DNA of 64,000 bases from JAPLUA01 sp964625855 (GTDB lineage Bacteria > Verrucomicrobiota > Verrucomicrobiia > Limisphaerales > UBA8199). Made by a program: the position numbers and the translations under genes. The notes below the pieces were generated by a model, which was not told the origin of the DNA, did no database searches, and was given only the letters and a program-made list of their open reading frames with translations. Shown one piece after another: positions 17,290 through 27,100 of the stretch. The DNA is taken from NCBI GenBank assembly GCA_964625855.1, contig CAZVFC010000020.1, positions 78,307 to 142,306 of the forward strand, given 5' to 3'. Positions within the stretch are counted from its first letter, which is position 1. Each line of letters opens with the position of its first letter.

Positions 17290-18366
17290 ATGAGACAACT
17301 ACCGCAGAGACTCACACTCGTTAGCCAGACCGTTGCGGTGCTCAAGGAAGAGATCCGCGCGGGCGCCTGGACCAAGTGGCTGCCCGGCGAGCATGAGTTA
17401 TGCGCCGAGTTGCGCGTCAGCCGCGTGACGCTGCGTGCCGCCCTGGCTCGGCTCCAGGGTGAGGGCTGGGTCCGCTCCGGCCGAGGCCGACACCGGGAAA
17501 TCGTCCGTGTTCCATCCCAGTCCAAGTCGGCTGAGAGCCGCGAGGTGGTGGTGCTGATGCCCTCGCCGTTGGAATACACCCATAGCCATCCGGTCGTCTT
17601 CTGGGTTGATAGCCTGCGCGAGGAACTAGCCGAGGCTGGCTACCGTCTTTCGGTGCACGTGAGCCGCGCCGCGTTCAGCCGCAAGCCGGCCCGGACCCTG
17701 CCAGCGTTGATCGAGCGGCTGCATCCGGCTGCCTGGGTGCTGCTCCTTTCCACCGAGCAGATCCAGCGGGTGTTCGAGAAGCGCGCGGGGCCCTGCATCA
17801 TTGCCGGCTCGCGGCATGCCGGGGTAAATTTACCCTCCGTGGACATTGACTACCACGCGGCCTGCCTTCATGCGGTCGGGCAATTTGTTGCCAAAGGCCA
17901 CCGGCGCCTGGTTTTCCTGAACCTGGCCTCTGGGGCGGCGGGGGATATCGAGAGCGAAGCGGGGTTCCATGATGGTGTGGCCCGGAACAGCCCATCGGGC
18001 GTTCAAGGCAGCGTGGTCCGGCACGATGGGACTTCGCCAGACATCGTGCGCCGCATCGAAGGTTTGCTGCGCCAGCCCAATCCGCCGACGGCGTTTCTAG
18101 TGTCCTGGCCGGCCCACGTGCTGACAACCATGGGCTACCTGATGAGCCGGGGCTTGCGGTTGCCGCAGGATGTGGCGCTGATTTCGCGCGACAACGACTC
18201 GCTCCTCGACCATATGTACCCTTCCGTCACCTGCTATGCCATCAATGTAAAGCTTTACGCCCGCAAACTCTCCAAAGTGGTTTTGGATTTGCTGCGCGGG
18301 GAGATGGTGTCCGCTATGGCGCACAAGATTATGCCCCGCTTCATCAAGGGACAGACGTCGGGTTGA
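17290..18366 (+). CDS. Transcriptional regulator: GntR-type winged helix fused to LacI-type sugar-binding domain
   Basis: 358 residues. Residues ~10-78 are a GntR winged helix-turn-helix (AVLKEEIRAG ... WLPGEHELCAELRVSRVTLR AALARLQGEGWV). Residues ~85-350 are a periplasmic-binding-protein-like LacI/PBP1 effector domain (VVVLMPSPLEYTHSHPVVFW, CIIAGSRHAGVNLPSVDIDY, GHRRLVFLNL, AFLVSWPAHVLTTMGYLMSR, DVALISRDND). This chimera is common in Verrucomicrobia and Lentisphaerae as a sugar-responsive regulator. The gene faces the GH172-like enzyme, with only 39 bp between their stop codons. It may control that gene or the nearby glycosidases. The effector is probably a sugar; the identity cannot be read. 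A candidate operator lies at 17245. Confidence 0.88.
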   Translation: MRQLPQRLTLVSQTVAVLKEEIRAGAWTKWLPGEHELCAELRVSRVTLRAALARLQGEGWVRSGRGRHREIVRVPSQSKSAESREVVVLMPSPLEYTHSHPVVFWVDSLREELAEAGYRLSVHVSRAAFSRKPARTLPALIERLHPAAWVLLLSTEQIQRVFEKRAGPCIIAGSRHAGVNLPSVDIDYHAACLHAVGQFVAKGHRRLVFLNLASGAAGDIESEAGFHDGVARNSPSGVQGSVVRHDGTSPDIVRRIEGLLRQPNPPTAFLVSWPAHVLTTMGYLMSRGLRLPQDVALISRDNDSLLDHMYPSVTCYAINVKLYARKLSKVVLDLLRGEMVSAMAHKIMPRFIKGQTSG

Positions 18367-18405
18367 ACCCGGAGGGGGCCTGATGCCTCGCTACAGCCGC
18401 CGCTT

Positions 18406-19974
18406 CTACCGCGTGCTGGAAGAGTGAGCCCCAGGCTTGCCGTACCAGTAAACGACTGAGGCGAAGCGGGCGTCCCTCGGGGCCTCGACCCCGTACCGGA
18501 AGCACCACTCCCAGTTGAAGCGGATCGCCGTGCGGAAGGTCATGGGATCGTTCCAAAAGAGCTTCACGTTCACCTCTTCGAACGCCTGGCTGCCGCCCGA
18601 GGTCATCGGCGTGGACAGCCGCTTATGGCCCCACGCCATGTCGAACAGGTCCTCGTGCCCCGTGCCGTTCCAGGCGTTGTCAGGGAAGTTGCGTTCATCG
18701 TCAACGAAGACGTGTTCGTCCAGCTCGGGCTGGCATTCATAGAGGTCCATGTAAGCGACGACGTGTCCCGCTCCCTGCCGATCCAATGCGGTATAGCCGA
18801 CCCGGTAGAAGAAGTCCTTTATCGGCGGGGTCTGGGGTCCCAGTGTGTCCTTCCCGGCGCGAAAGAGCCCTTGGTTATCGTGGCTGTGGAGATAAAGAAC
18901 GTCGGCCGGCAAGCGGGCGGGTTTCTCGACGAACAGCTCCACCACGAAACTGGCTGGATCGGCAGCGCGGGAAACCAGGGCCAGCCGAGCCGTCTTGCGG
19001 AAGGGCATGGGCAAATAGAGCGCTCGCCAGCCGTCCTTCGACTGGCCGATAGCGAGGGTGCGGTGTTCGCGTGAGCCAAAACCATAGTCGAGCGGAGAAT
19101 GGACGCTCGGCGACTCTTCGCCGTCCCACTGGATGCTGAGTGTGACATCCGCATACGCCGCAGGCGTTTCTGACCGGATACGAATGCCGCGAATGATTCC
19201 TGGGCCTTCGAGTTTCGCCACTTCAACGACCTGCTCCGGCTTCTGGCCCGATGGCCTCATCGGAAGGACCTTGCGAATGCGTTGGCACTGCTCGAGCGCC
19301 GGGCCGTAGAGATCCATACTCTCCCAAACCGCGCACGTCTTCGCCACCTCCGGCCTTAGCTTATCCCAATCCACCTCCAGAAAGGACTCGATCGGCGTGC
19401 CAGGAGGGAACTCCTTGATGTTGATGTTCGCGTAAACCGGGTTGCGTTGCAGGTAGCGGAAACGATTTGTAAACGGCAGGGGAAGGTAAGAAACAGCCCA
19501 TGCCTGCTTTCCGGGGGCCTCGCCCTCCGCCGTCACCTGGCCCGACGCACCGCGCCGAATCTCCGACAGCGGCTTCCGGAACGGCAGTCTCTCCTGCTGA
19601 AAGAACAAGGAAGCTCTGCCTGAGAAGATCGTTTGGCCATCAACTTCAACTCGAATATCCGTCCACTCGCCGCCAGGCGTGGTCCAGATGCGGCTCACCA
19701 CACCGGGACCCTTATGGTCCGCCACGACTCTCCAGCCGTCTTCCTCGTAAAGGCAGTGCATCCGGTCCGGGTTGCCGCCGCCCCGATGGAATCCGGAATA
19801 CTGCCGCAAGCGGTGGATCTGCGGTTGAAAGAGGTGGTCGGCCGAACGCATCCGTTGCAGCTCGCTTGAAACCGTGACGCGCTCTAGTGCCCGGGTCGGG
19901 ACGCAGGCCAAGAGGAAGAGAGTAAGACAGAGAGTTCGCGCAATTCTCAGATCAAATACGAAAGACGGGTTCAC
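18406..19974 (-). CDS. Secreted DUF2961 protein (glycoside hydrolase family 172-like)
   Basis: 522 residues with a GTG start at 19974 and a signal peptide (MNPSFVFDLRIARTLCLTLF ... PTRA). The DUF2961 hallmarks are visible: DHKGPGVVSRIWTTPGG, DIRVEVDGQTIFSG, YLPLPFTNRFRYL, NPVYANINIKEFPPGTPIES, then a second half (IRGIRIRSE, GFGSREHRTLA, YLPMPFRKTARL) with GHVVAYMDLYECQ and FNWEWCFRYGVEAP. DUF2961 is the catalytic domain of GH172, whose characterised members act on fructofuranose or arabinofuranose linkages. Length fits the family. Substrate here is unknown. It is transcribed towards the GntR/LacI regulator and stands alone. Confidence 0.85.
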   Translation of the reverse strand: MNPSFVFDLRIARTLCLTLFLLACVPTRALERVTVSSELQRMRSADHLFQPQIHRLRQYSGFHRGGGNPDRMHCLYEEDGWRVVADHKGPGVVSRIWTTPGGEWTDIRVEVDGQTIFSGRASLFFQQERLPFRKPLSEIRRGASGQVTAEGEAPGKQAWAVSYLPLPFTNRFRYLQRNPVYANINIKEFPPGTPIESFLEVDWDKLRPEVAKTCAVWESMDLYGPALEQCQRIRKVLPMRPSGQKPEQVVEVAKLEGPGIIRGIRIRSETPAAYADVTLSIQWDGEESPSVHSPLDYGFGSREHRTLAIGQSKDGWRALYLPMPFRKTARLALVSRAADPASFVVELFVEKPARLPADVLYLHSHDNQGLFRAGKDTLGPQTPPIKDFFYRVGYTALDRQGAGHVVAYMDLYECQPELDEHVFVDDERNFPDNAWNGTGHEDLFDMAWGHKRLSTPMTSGGSQAFEEVNVKLFWNDPMTFRTAIRFNWEWCFRYGVEAPRDARFASVVYWYGKPGAHSSSTR

Positions 19975-20160
19975 GGCTCAACAATTCAACGACTGACACA
20001 TTCTCTAGCACGCTCGCCGCGTGCCGCAGGCATCCGCATTCTTTGCGTGGCTGCGCACCATCGTCAACGAGGAAGTGAGGTGCATCCGGGAAGTTGGCGC
20101 CTGGGTCGTGGCTCGTCATCCTTCGGCAAACCCGCCGGGCCGGAGAGGTTCCCAGAGCGT

Positions 20161-20260
20161 GTACACCGGATGCACACCGGAGGTACACCGGATGTACACC
20201 GGAAAATCCCTTGTGCATCCGGTGTGCCTCCGGTGTGCCTCCGGTGTACCTCCGGTGTAC
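20161..20260. repeat. Hairpin with 11-nt tandem-repeat arms (locus 2)
   Basis: The left arm (20161-20203) is four units of GTACACCGGAT-type sequence. The right arm (20212-20260) is the inverted array of four GTGTGCCTCCGG-type units. Both arms have an exact 11-nt period and about 40 bp can pair, with only a few mismatches or wobbles, around a short AAAATCCC loop. It lies in the 560-bp gap 19975-20535, which holds no supported gene. The right arm near the loop shares CCCTTGTGCATC with locus 3, which suggests common descent or a common constraint. Confidence 0.88.
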
Positions 20261-20535
20261 TCAGCGCGAAGGCGTGGGCCCTCTGGCTGGCAGACCGGCC
20301 CGCCAGATCGAGCCACGTGTATTGAGGGAAGACATCAATTATTCCCTGGCAAACTGCGAAGGGAAGGAGTCTAGTAGCCTTACGAAAACCAGCTATAAGC
20401 AAGATCACAGGTGAGCTGGAAACGGCACCAAATGAACTTCCGATAAGCCAATCGAAAGCCTGTGCCGCTGTTGTGGAATTGCCTTCGCTCAGCGGCGAGA
20501 GGGCTGCAGTCTAATCAACCACAACACTGAATCCT

Positions 20536-21333
20536 ATGAGCAGAACCCAAATCCAAACTCACGCTTGCTTGACGGCTCTCGCCGCAACTCTGGTGTTCGT
20601 GTCAAGCGCATCAGCCGCCGGCCTGAATTCCATCTTCTTCAACCACCAATACAACGGGGATGCTTACCCCGTGGCGGGCTACACGGAAGACCCCGGTGTA
20701 CCGCCGTGGGCCACCCCGACGACCGACAGCGACATCCTGACCTTTCAGGGGACCATCCTGGAAGGCGGTTATTGGCAGAGTGACGAATGGATCGGCGGGC
20801 CGAATCCCGCGGATAACGCCACCGGCTGGACGATTGAATTCCGCATTCGCATTGGCACCGATGCGCCGGACGATCCGACGGGTGGTTCGTTCAATGTTTT
20901 CGCGAAGGACGCCGACGGCGCCAGCACCACCGGCCGTCGGGCGCAGGTCACGATCGGGCAAAACTGGACCAAGGTTTACTCCCGCAGCACAACTACGCTG
21001 TATAGCACCGATGTGAACACTGACGGGTTCCACGTATTTCGCTTCGGGCAGTTGCCGGGTTCCAGCACGATGATGTTGTGGCGCGACGAGGTGCTGTTGT
21101 TCAATTCCGCGTCGAGAAGCAGCAACGATTCCAGCAGCTTGCTGGCACAGATGTGGTGGGGCGACGGCAGCAGCGGCACCGGCGGGCCCACGGTGGAGAT
21201 TGACTACCTCCGCTGGGACAGCACGGGTTTCTTTGAGCCGGCTCCTGTGCCTGAACCGAGCAGCTTGGTCCTCGCTGGTGTTGGCTTGATCCTGGGCGGC
21301 GGGATGGTGCGCCGCTTGCGCAAGGAGACGTGA
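20536..21333 (+). CDS. PEP-CTERM sorting-domain protein with LamG/concanavalin-like fold
   Basis: 265 residues. A signal peptide (LTALAATLVFVSSASAAG) is followed by a beta-rich domain (GYWQSDEWIGGPNPADNATG, GWTIEFRIRIG, HVFRFGQLPGSSTMMLWRDE), probably a jelly-roll. The C-terminus VPEPSSLVLAGVGLILGGG ends in MVRRLRKET, a complete PEP-CTERM signal: the PEP motif, a hydrophobic helix and a basic tail. Family knowledge says such proteins are sorted by an exosortase to the cell surface or extracellular matrix. No exosortase is in this window. The body is a close paralogue of the first 230 residues of the next gene. No convincing ribosome-binding site was seen. Confidence 0.9.
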   Translation: MSRTQIQTHACLTALAATLVFVSSASAAGLNSIFFNHQYNGDAYPVAGYTEDPGVPPWATPTTDSDILTFQGTILEGGYWQSDEWIGGPNPADNATGWTIEFRIRIGTDAPDDPTGGSFNVFAKDADGASTTGRRAQVTIGQNWTKVYSRSTTTLYSTDVNTDGFHVFRFGQLPGSSTMMLWRDEVLLFNSASRSSNDSSSLLAQMWWGDGSSGTGGPTVEIDYLRWDSTGFFEPAPVPEPSSLVLAGVGLILGGGMVRRLRKET

Positions 21334-21371
21334 ACGAGATAACGCTTGTATCAAAATTCCCCCCTGATCTT

Positions 21372-23603
21372 ATGAACAGAAACCTGATCTATGGCGGCTC
21401 TTTGGCCGCTGCGGCAGCGGCCCTGCTGATGGCAACCGCCTCGGCAGCGGAGCTTCCTTCCACGAGCTTCAACCATCAATACAACGGGGATACGTATCCG
21501 CTGCCTGGCTATACGGAGGCCGTACCTGACACCAACACCTGGATCACCGCCCCGTCAACTGATGGCGACATCTTCACCTACCAAACCGACATTCTCGCGG
21601 GCGGAGGCTATTGGCAGAGCGACGAATGGGCGGGCGCACTGAATCCGATCACCGATGCGACGGGCTGGACGATGGAATTTCGCATTCACATTCTGAACGA
21701 TGCGGAGGATGACCCGACCTTTGGCGCCTTTCAGGTGTTCGCGAAGGATGGAGGAAGTGCCACCACTAGCCGGCGGGTGATCCTCCAAATTGGGAGGAGC
21801 TTTGTGCGACTGGCCTCACGAGGAGTGGTGATTGACACGACTGAAAACACCAACGACTACCATGTGTTTCGCATTTCGCAGCCTCCCAGCTCGAGCTCAA
21901 TCACGGTCTGGCGCGATGGGGTGCAGTTGTATAATGGGCTGTCGCGCACGAGCAACAACTCCGAGGGCTCGCAACTATATTGGGGAGACGGCAGCAGCGG
22001 CGTCGGCGGGCCGACAGTCAAGTTGGACTACTTCCGCTTCGATAGCACTGGCCCTTACGAACCGGTGGTCGCAGCACCGGGCGTGGTGGCAAGCCCGCAA
22101 AACACGACGAACGCCGTGAGCGACTCCGGGACGTTGACCGCGGTGTTCACGAATGCCATCACCGCGGTGCAATGGTATAAGGACGATTTTCCCATTGACG
22201 GAGCCACAAGTTTCTCCCTTGTGAGCACCGGTCAGCTATCCACTTACAGCATTCCTTCCGTTCAACCCTCGGACGAAGGGAGCTATTATTGCCAGGGCAG
22301 CAACACGGCGGGTTCGACCAACACGGCGACGGCGTATCTGGATGTGCTGGCGGATTCAACACCGCCCACGGTGGCGAGCAACAGCGTTTCCGCCTGGGCA
22401 GCGCGGGTGCGGATATACTACTCGGAACCGATGGATGCGGTTTCCGCGGGGGAGCCCAGCAATTATGTGTTTCAAGGAGGAGCGTTGACCGTGGCTTCGG
22501 TCACGGTGCGCAGTCCGTCCAGCGTGGATGTGTTTTCGACCGAGCGACCGCTGCCCGGGTTGAACTACGTACTGGAGATTTCCAACGTGCAGGACACGTC
22601 GGGCAATCCCATCGCTGCGAATACACCGGTGGCGTTCATGGTGGACACGAACTTTATCGCGAGAACGAATCTGCTGATGGCGTTCAACGAATCATCCGCA
22701 ATGGACAATGCCGGAGGCGGGGTGGCGTGGCGAGATCTCTCCGGGAACGAGAATCACGCGATCAACCCGACGTCAACAGGCCCCACCCTGGTTCCGGACG
22801 GCCTTCAAGGTCACGATGTCTTTCAATTCACGCCGGCGAGCACCACGCCGAGGCTGCGCCTGTTGGGCGCCGACGGGACCGGTCTCACCGAAACCAGTTA
22901 CACTTGGTTCGTGGTCGCGCGCTGCACGAACCGGGGGACTGGCGGCAGCTCCAGTCTCACGCCGGTTTCGCCGATGGTGTTCAACTACTATTCCTCCTAC
23001 GAACCGGCGAACTGGAATTGCTACTTCTACAATGGCGGTGTGGAAACGACCAACGAACTGGGCGAGGTCGAGCAAGGCGTCGTCTTTGCCGGTCGAGATG
23101 ACCCGGGGGATAGCGAAGTGGCGGCGATTCCGCACCCCGTACCGGGTGACGCGTGGTATATTCTCGTGGGACATGTGGACACTGCCAATGGGGCGTATGG
23201 GCGGGTGGTGAATCCGCTGGCCAACACGGTCGTGGCCGCGACCAACACCATGAACCCGCTGGGCCTTGGCTTCGGCATCCCGACGGGTATCTGGTTTGGA
23301 GCCAATTCCGGTGGGGGCAACCGTTTTGGGGGCGACATGGCCGAGGTGTTGATCTACACCGGCACGTTAACCCAGAGCGAACTCGATAGCATCGAGGCTT
23401 ACCTCACCGTCAAGTATTTCCCGCCGCTCATCAACGTGCAGCAGAACGGAGCGAATCTCGAAGTGCATTTCACGGGCGTGCTTCAATCCTCCACAAACGC
23501 GCTGACGAACTACACGGATGTATCTGGCAACCCGCCCAGCCCCTACATCATCACTCCGGGAAACCAGCAGCCACAGCAGTATTTCCGGGCAAGGTATCCC
23601 TGA
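21372..23603 (+). CDS. Secreted LamG/Ig-domain protein, paralogue of the preceding PEP-CTERM protein
   Basis: 743 residues from the ATG at 21372 (MNRNLIYGGSLAAAAAALLM, signal ending ASA). A GTG at 21330 overlapping the previous stop is an alternative start. Residues ~20-230 duplicate the preceding protein (FNHQYNGDTYPLPGYTE, GYWQSDEWAG, FYPYEP-type end). An Ig-like domain follows (~240-330: AVQWYKDDFPIDG ... DEGSYYCQGSN), then a fibronectin/Big-like domain (YSEPMDAVSAGEPSNYVFQG) and a second concanavalin-like domain (AWRDLSGNENHAIN ... AEVLIYTGTLTQSELDSIEA). It ends with a short beta module rather than a PEP-CTERM tail, so this copy is probably released or held in another way. A cell-surface adhesin or glycan-binding role is inferred. 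Confidence 0.82.
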   Translation: MNRNLIYGGSLAAAAAALLMATASAAELPSTSFNHQYNGDTYPLPGYTEAVPDTNTWITAPSTDGDIFTYQTDILAGGGYWQSDEWAGALNPITDATGWTMEFRIHILNDAEDDPTFGAFQVFAKDGGSATTSRRVILQIGRSFVRLASRGVVIDTTENTNDYHVFRISQPPSSSSITVWRDGVQLYNGLSRTSNNSEGSQLYWGDGSSGVGGPTVKLDYFRFDSTGPYEPVVAAPGVVASPQNTTNAVSDSGTLTAVFTNAITAVQWYKDDFPIDGATSFSLVSTGQLSTYSIPSVQPSDEGSYYCQGSNTAGSTNTATAYLDVLADSTPPTVASNSVSAWAARVRIYYSEPMDAVSAGEPSNYVFQGGALTVASVTVRSPSSVDVFSTERPLPGLNYVLEISNVQDTSGNPIAANTPVAFMVDTNFIARTNLLMAFNESSAMDNAGGGVAWRDLSGNENHAINPTSTGPTLVPDGLQGHDVFQFTPASTTPRLRLLGADGTGLTETSYTWFVVARCTNRGTGGSSSLTPVSPMVFNYYSSYEPANWNCYFYNGGVETTNELGEVEQGVVFAGRDDPGDSEVAAIPHPVPGDAWYILVGHVDTANGAYGRVVNPLANTVVAATNTMNPLGLGFGIPTGIWFGANSGGGNRFGGDMAEVLIYTGTLTQSELDSIEAYLTVKYFPPLINVQQNGANLEVHFTGVLQSSTNALTNYTDVSGNPPSPYIITPGNQQPQQYFRARYP

Positions 23604-23710
23604 TCACGCGAAGAACCCTTACCCCGCATGCCGGGTCAGCCGGCGCGGCGAGTCAAATTCATGAGCGGACGCCGGGGAGCGGTGCCAGACCCCTTAACCA
23701 CTGACACGCC

Positions 23711-23922
23711 TTGAATAAGCGAAACAAGATCGCCATCGGCTGCGCCCTTTCCCTGGCCGCGATTTGCACCGCCTGCTCGCTTCAAGCCCAGGGCCGTGAT
23801 CTCTTGAAGATCGTTGTCGGGCCCGAGCAGAGGATTCTGCCCGAGGGCCTGCAACGGCGGGTTATCCGAATGGAATCGAGCGCGCCATTGCCGGGAGGCT
23901 CATTGAAGTGCGCGAGGAATGA
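23711..23922 (+). pseudogene. Scar of a second sialidase-like gene: signal-peptide start and last 20 codons
   Basis: A TTG at 23711 opens a frame whose first residues (NKRNKIAIGCALSLAAICTA) look like a signal peptide, but no domain follows. In another frame, 23860-23922 encodes GYPNGIERAIAGRLIEVREE and then TGA, strikingly like the C-terminus GYPDGVDRAIAGRVLEVSQE of the decayed sialidase at 12222. I infer that a sialidase-type gene stood here and lost its middle, leaving both ends out of frame. The open frame as such continues to 24007, but the part after 23860 is probably not translated usefully. The rest of the gap 23604-24127 holds nothing I recognise. Confidence 0.5.
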
Positions 23923-24127
23923 CAAGTGGATCTCTTGCGCAAAGACATCGAAACGTTGCGCCCCGGCCCGGCACAGAGCTTATAAACGGGCTCGGTTCCG
24001 GAGATAGCCGCCAGGAAGAGTATTTGACCTCAGGGTAAACATGTGGCTAGGTGTGTCAGGTAAGCCATAGAATTCGTTACGGGCAACGGGCTGCCCTGGA
24101 GCTTTCCGTGCTCAGGAAACGGCTGAC

Positions 24128-27100
24128 GTGAAACATTTTGCCTCATTGGCCGCAGTAATCGCCGTCGCAGGGCTGCTGCTGCGGGGGTGTTTCTGGCTGG
24201 CCTCTGATCCCGAACCTGATGGTGCGAATTCGGCCCGATTTCTGCCCTCCGCATCCCCTGCTCCCCAGCCCGCAAGCATCACCTCGCTGACGCCCGCTGC
24301 CCAGGTTGCTGTCGCTGCTCCGGGGCCCTTCGCGATCCTCAAGCCCCCGGTTTCCAAGCCGATCCCGCCAGCCTTCCAGGATTTCTCCGCTTGGGTCGGT
24401 GCGTTTCTTTCAAACCGCAACGCAGCCACTGCCGCTCGCGGGGAAGCTCTGGCGTGGAAACGGCGGGAGGCATTGATCGAACTCATCCAAGCCGATCCGC
24501 AACGGGCGCTTGAGTTAGCCGTGCCGTTCGCCTGGCGCGACGATCTGCCGCGGAACGTTACCCGCCACTTTGAACAGCCGGTAGATGGGCGCGGATCGTT
24601 GACGGTGGCGGTAGCTACCGATTTCGACCGTGCCAAGGCCACCGTGCTGCGCGAAGCGCACGTTGGCAGCAACACCTACCAGGCGTTTGTCTATGGCCGG
24701 CGCCTGACGCAGCCGTGCAAAGACAACATCCCACTGCACGGCGTCGCTGTCGGGAACAAGCTGGCGTTGGATTCCAAACCGGTCCGCATGCTGGAGCCGG
24801 CCGAAGCCGAAGCGCGCCATCAGCGAGATTCTACGGGTGCGCCGGGCTTGTGCGGAGTCTGCGGCCGGCCCGCGGTTCTGGCGGGAGACATCGGGGGCGT
24901 CACGGCGCATTTCTGTGGGACCGGGCACGCGCAGCTTGTCAATGACGCCTGGGTCCTGGCGGAAAGCGGCGATCCGATAGCTTTCGCACCCGGAGATGAG
25001 ACCGGCAGCGCCCCGTGGAGTCTGGGGCCAAAGAGCTTGCTCTACATGCGGGTCAACTTTCCGGACGATCTCACCGAGCCAAATTCCGAGGCATCGGCGT
25101 ACGCGGCGATGGACGAGGTCAACTCCTTCTATGTGGAAGGGTCCTACAATCAGACGGCGATCACGCCCACCGTTACCCCGCTGCTGACTTTGCCGCAGAC
25201 CAAGGGCTGGTACAGCACGGCCGGGCCGGGCGCCTTGCTGTCGGACGCCCGGGAAGCCGCCCGGCTGGCGGGCTACGATACGTCCAATTACGCGCTGGAC
25301 ATTGTGTCGCTGACCAGCGTGCCGGAATACGACTGGGGCGGGCTGGGGTTTGTGGGCGGCAAAGGGACGTGGCTGCAAAGCAGCGGCGCGGGCGTAACCG
25401 CCCACGAGTTGGGACACAATTACGGGCTGTGGCACGGCAATTTTTGGGAGACCACCAATTACAGTGCGATCGCCTACGGCACCAATGTGGAGTACGGCAA
25501 CAGCTTCGACACGATGGGCGCCGCGGCCGCCGGGCGAAATCATTTCAACGCCAACTTCAAGTCGCTCCTGCATTGGCTTCCGGACGCAGCCGTCCAGACC
25601 GTTACCGGTAACGGACGGTGCCGCATCTTTCCGTTCGACACGGCGCGCCGGGTTGACGGCTGTGTCTATGCGGCGCGCGTGCGCAAGGATTTTGAGCGGG
25701 ATTACTGGGTCGAGTATCGGGAGCGCTTCGCGTCGAACCCGTGGCTGACCCACGGCGTGCTCCTGAACTGGTCGGCCTGGGCCGCAAGCAGCGGCGGCAC
25801 GGACCTGCTCGACACCACACCCGGTTCTCCCGACGGCAAGAACGACGCTGCCGTGGTGATTGGCCGCACCTTCAGTGATTACCCGGCCGGCGTCCATATC
25901 ACCCCGACTGCCTTGGGCGTAACCGGCACCAACCGCTGGATTGAGGTCCAAATCCATTCCGGCTTCTTCCCCTCCAATCGTCCGCCGAAGCTCAAGCTGT
26001 TCGCTTCGCCCACCGACGCCGCCCCCGGCGAGCTGGTTCATTTTCAGGGCGACGCTTCCGATCCGGACGGGGACGAACTCGCCTATGCCTGGTTCGGCAC
26101 TTCGTATGACACCGACGATCCGTCGGTGTTCTCGACCAACAACCTGCCGTGGACCTATCGCACCTGGTCCACGAGCGGCACGCGAGTAATCCGCTGCCTC
26201 GTGAGCGACATGAAAGGCGGTGTCGCCAGTGCCAACGTGGTCGTGAATGTCGGACCTCCCGCCGGCTTCACCGTCTCCGGACGGGTCACCGATCCAGGCG
26301 GCCGCCCGCTGGAAGGCGCCCTGATTGCCACCGGTCCCGAAGCCCCTGATTTGCGGGTGGGCTACACCGATTCCCGCGGGTGCTACGTTATCGCAGGCAT
26401 CCTGGGCGAGGTGGAACTCCAAGCTATCAAGTACGGCTACAGCTTCACGAACTCCACGTGGACGAATCCCGTCGCTCCCACAGCCCACACCTCGAATATT
26501 GATTTCACGGCCATTCCGCTGCCGGCCATCAGCATCCATGCGACGAACAACGCGTTGCCGGAGAACGACCCCGCCTCGCAGTTGATCTTCCTTACGCATA
26601 GCGGCGATACCAATCAGGATGTGGCTGTCAAAGTGGTCCTCTCCGGCTCGGCAACGCTTGGGACCGATTATGATCTGACCCCGCCACTCTCGGCAGGTGA
26701 AAACACGGTATCCATCCCCGCGGGAACCAACGTCGCCATGATCCAGCTCCAGGTCCGTAACGATGCCACCGCCGAATTCACCGAATCCGTGTCGCTGAGC
26801 CTCGTGGAGGAGGGCGGTCTGGTCGTGGCTGCTCCGGGCGAGGTGACCCTCTCGATCATTGACGACGACACACCTCTTCGTCCGCGGGTCTCGATCGCCT
26901 CCCTCGTCTCACGCGTGCCGGAAGACGGGATGGACAGCGCCACGTTCGTTGTGACGCGGTTGGGCAGCGTCGCAGCCGATTTGGCGGTGTTCTACGCCAC
27001 CGGAGGAACCGCTACTGCCGGTGCGGATTACACAAACCAGCTCGGGGTCTTCGTTATCCCCGCCGGGCAAGCGGAAGCAAGGCTTAAGATTCCACCGATA

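Noticed and set aside
20340..20400. Possible further leader copy near GGCAAACTGCGAAGGG
   Set aside because: Only a short stretch resembles the element. The order is reversed and TGTCT...AGACA is missing.
23921..23970. Possible further leader copy after the sialidase scar (ATCTCTTGCGCAAAGACAT)
   Set aside because: Shares CTCTTG...AAGACAT with the leader but lacks the rest and the pseudopilin context; could be chance.
24515..26599. 694-residue open frame antisense to the giant protease gene
   Set aside because: High-GC shadow of a strongly coding plus-strand frame. The translation has no domain or signal; the plus frame has HELGHNYGLWH and regular Calx-beta repeats.
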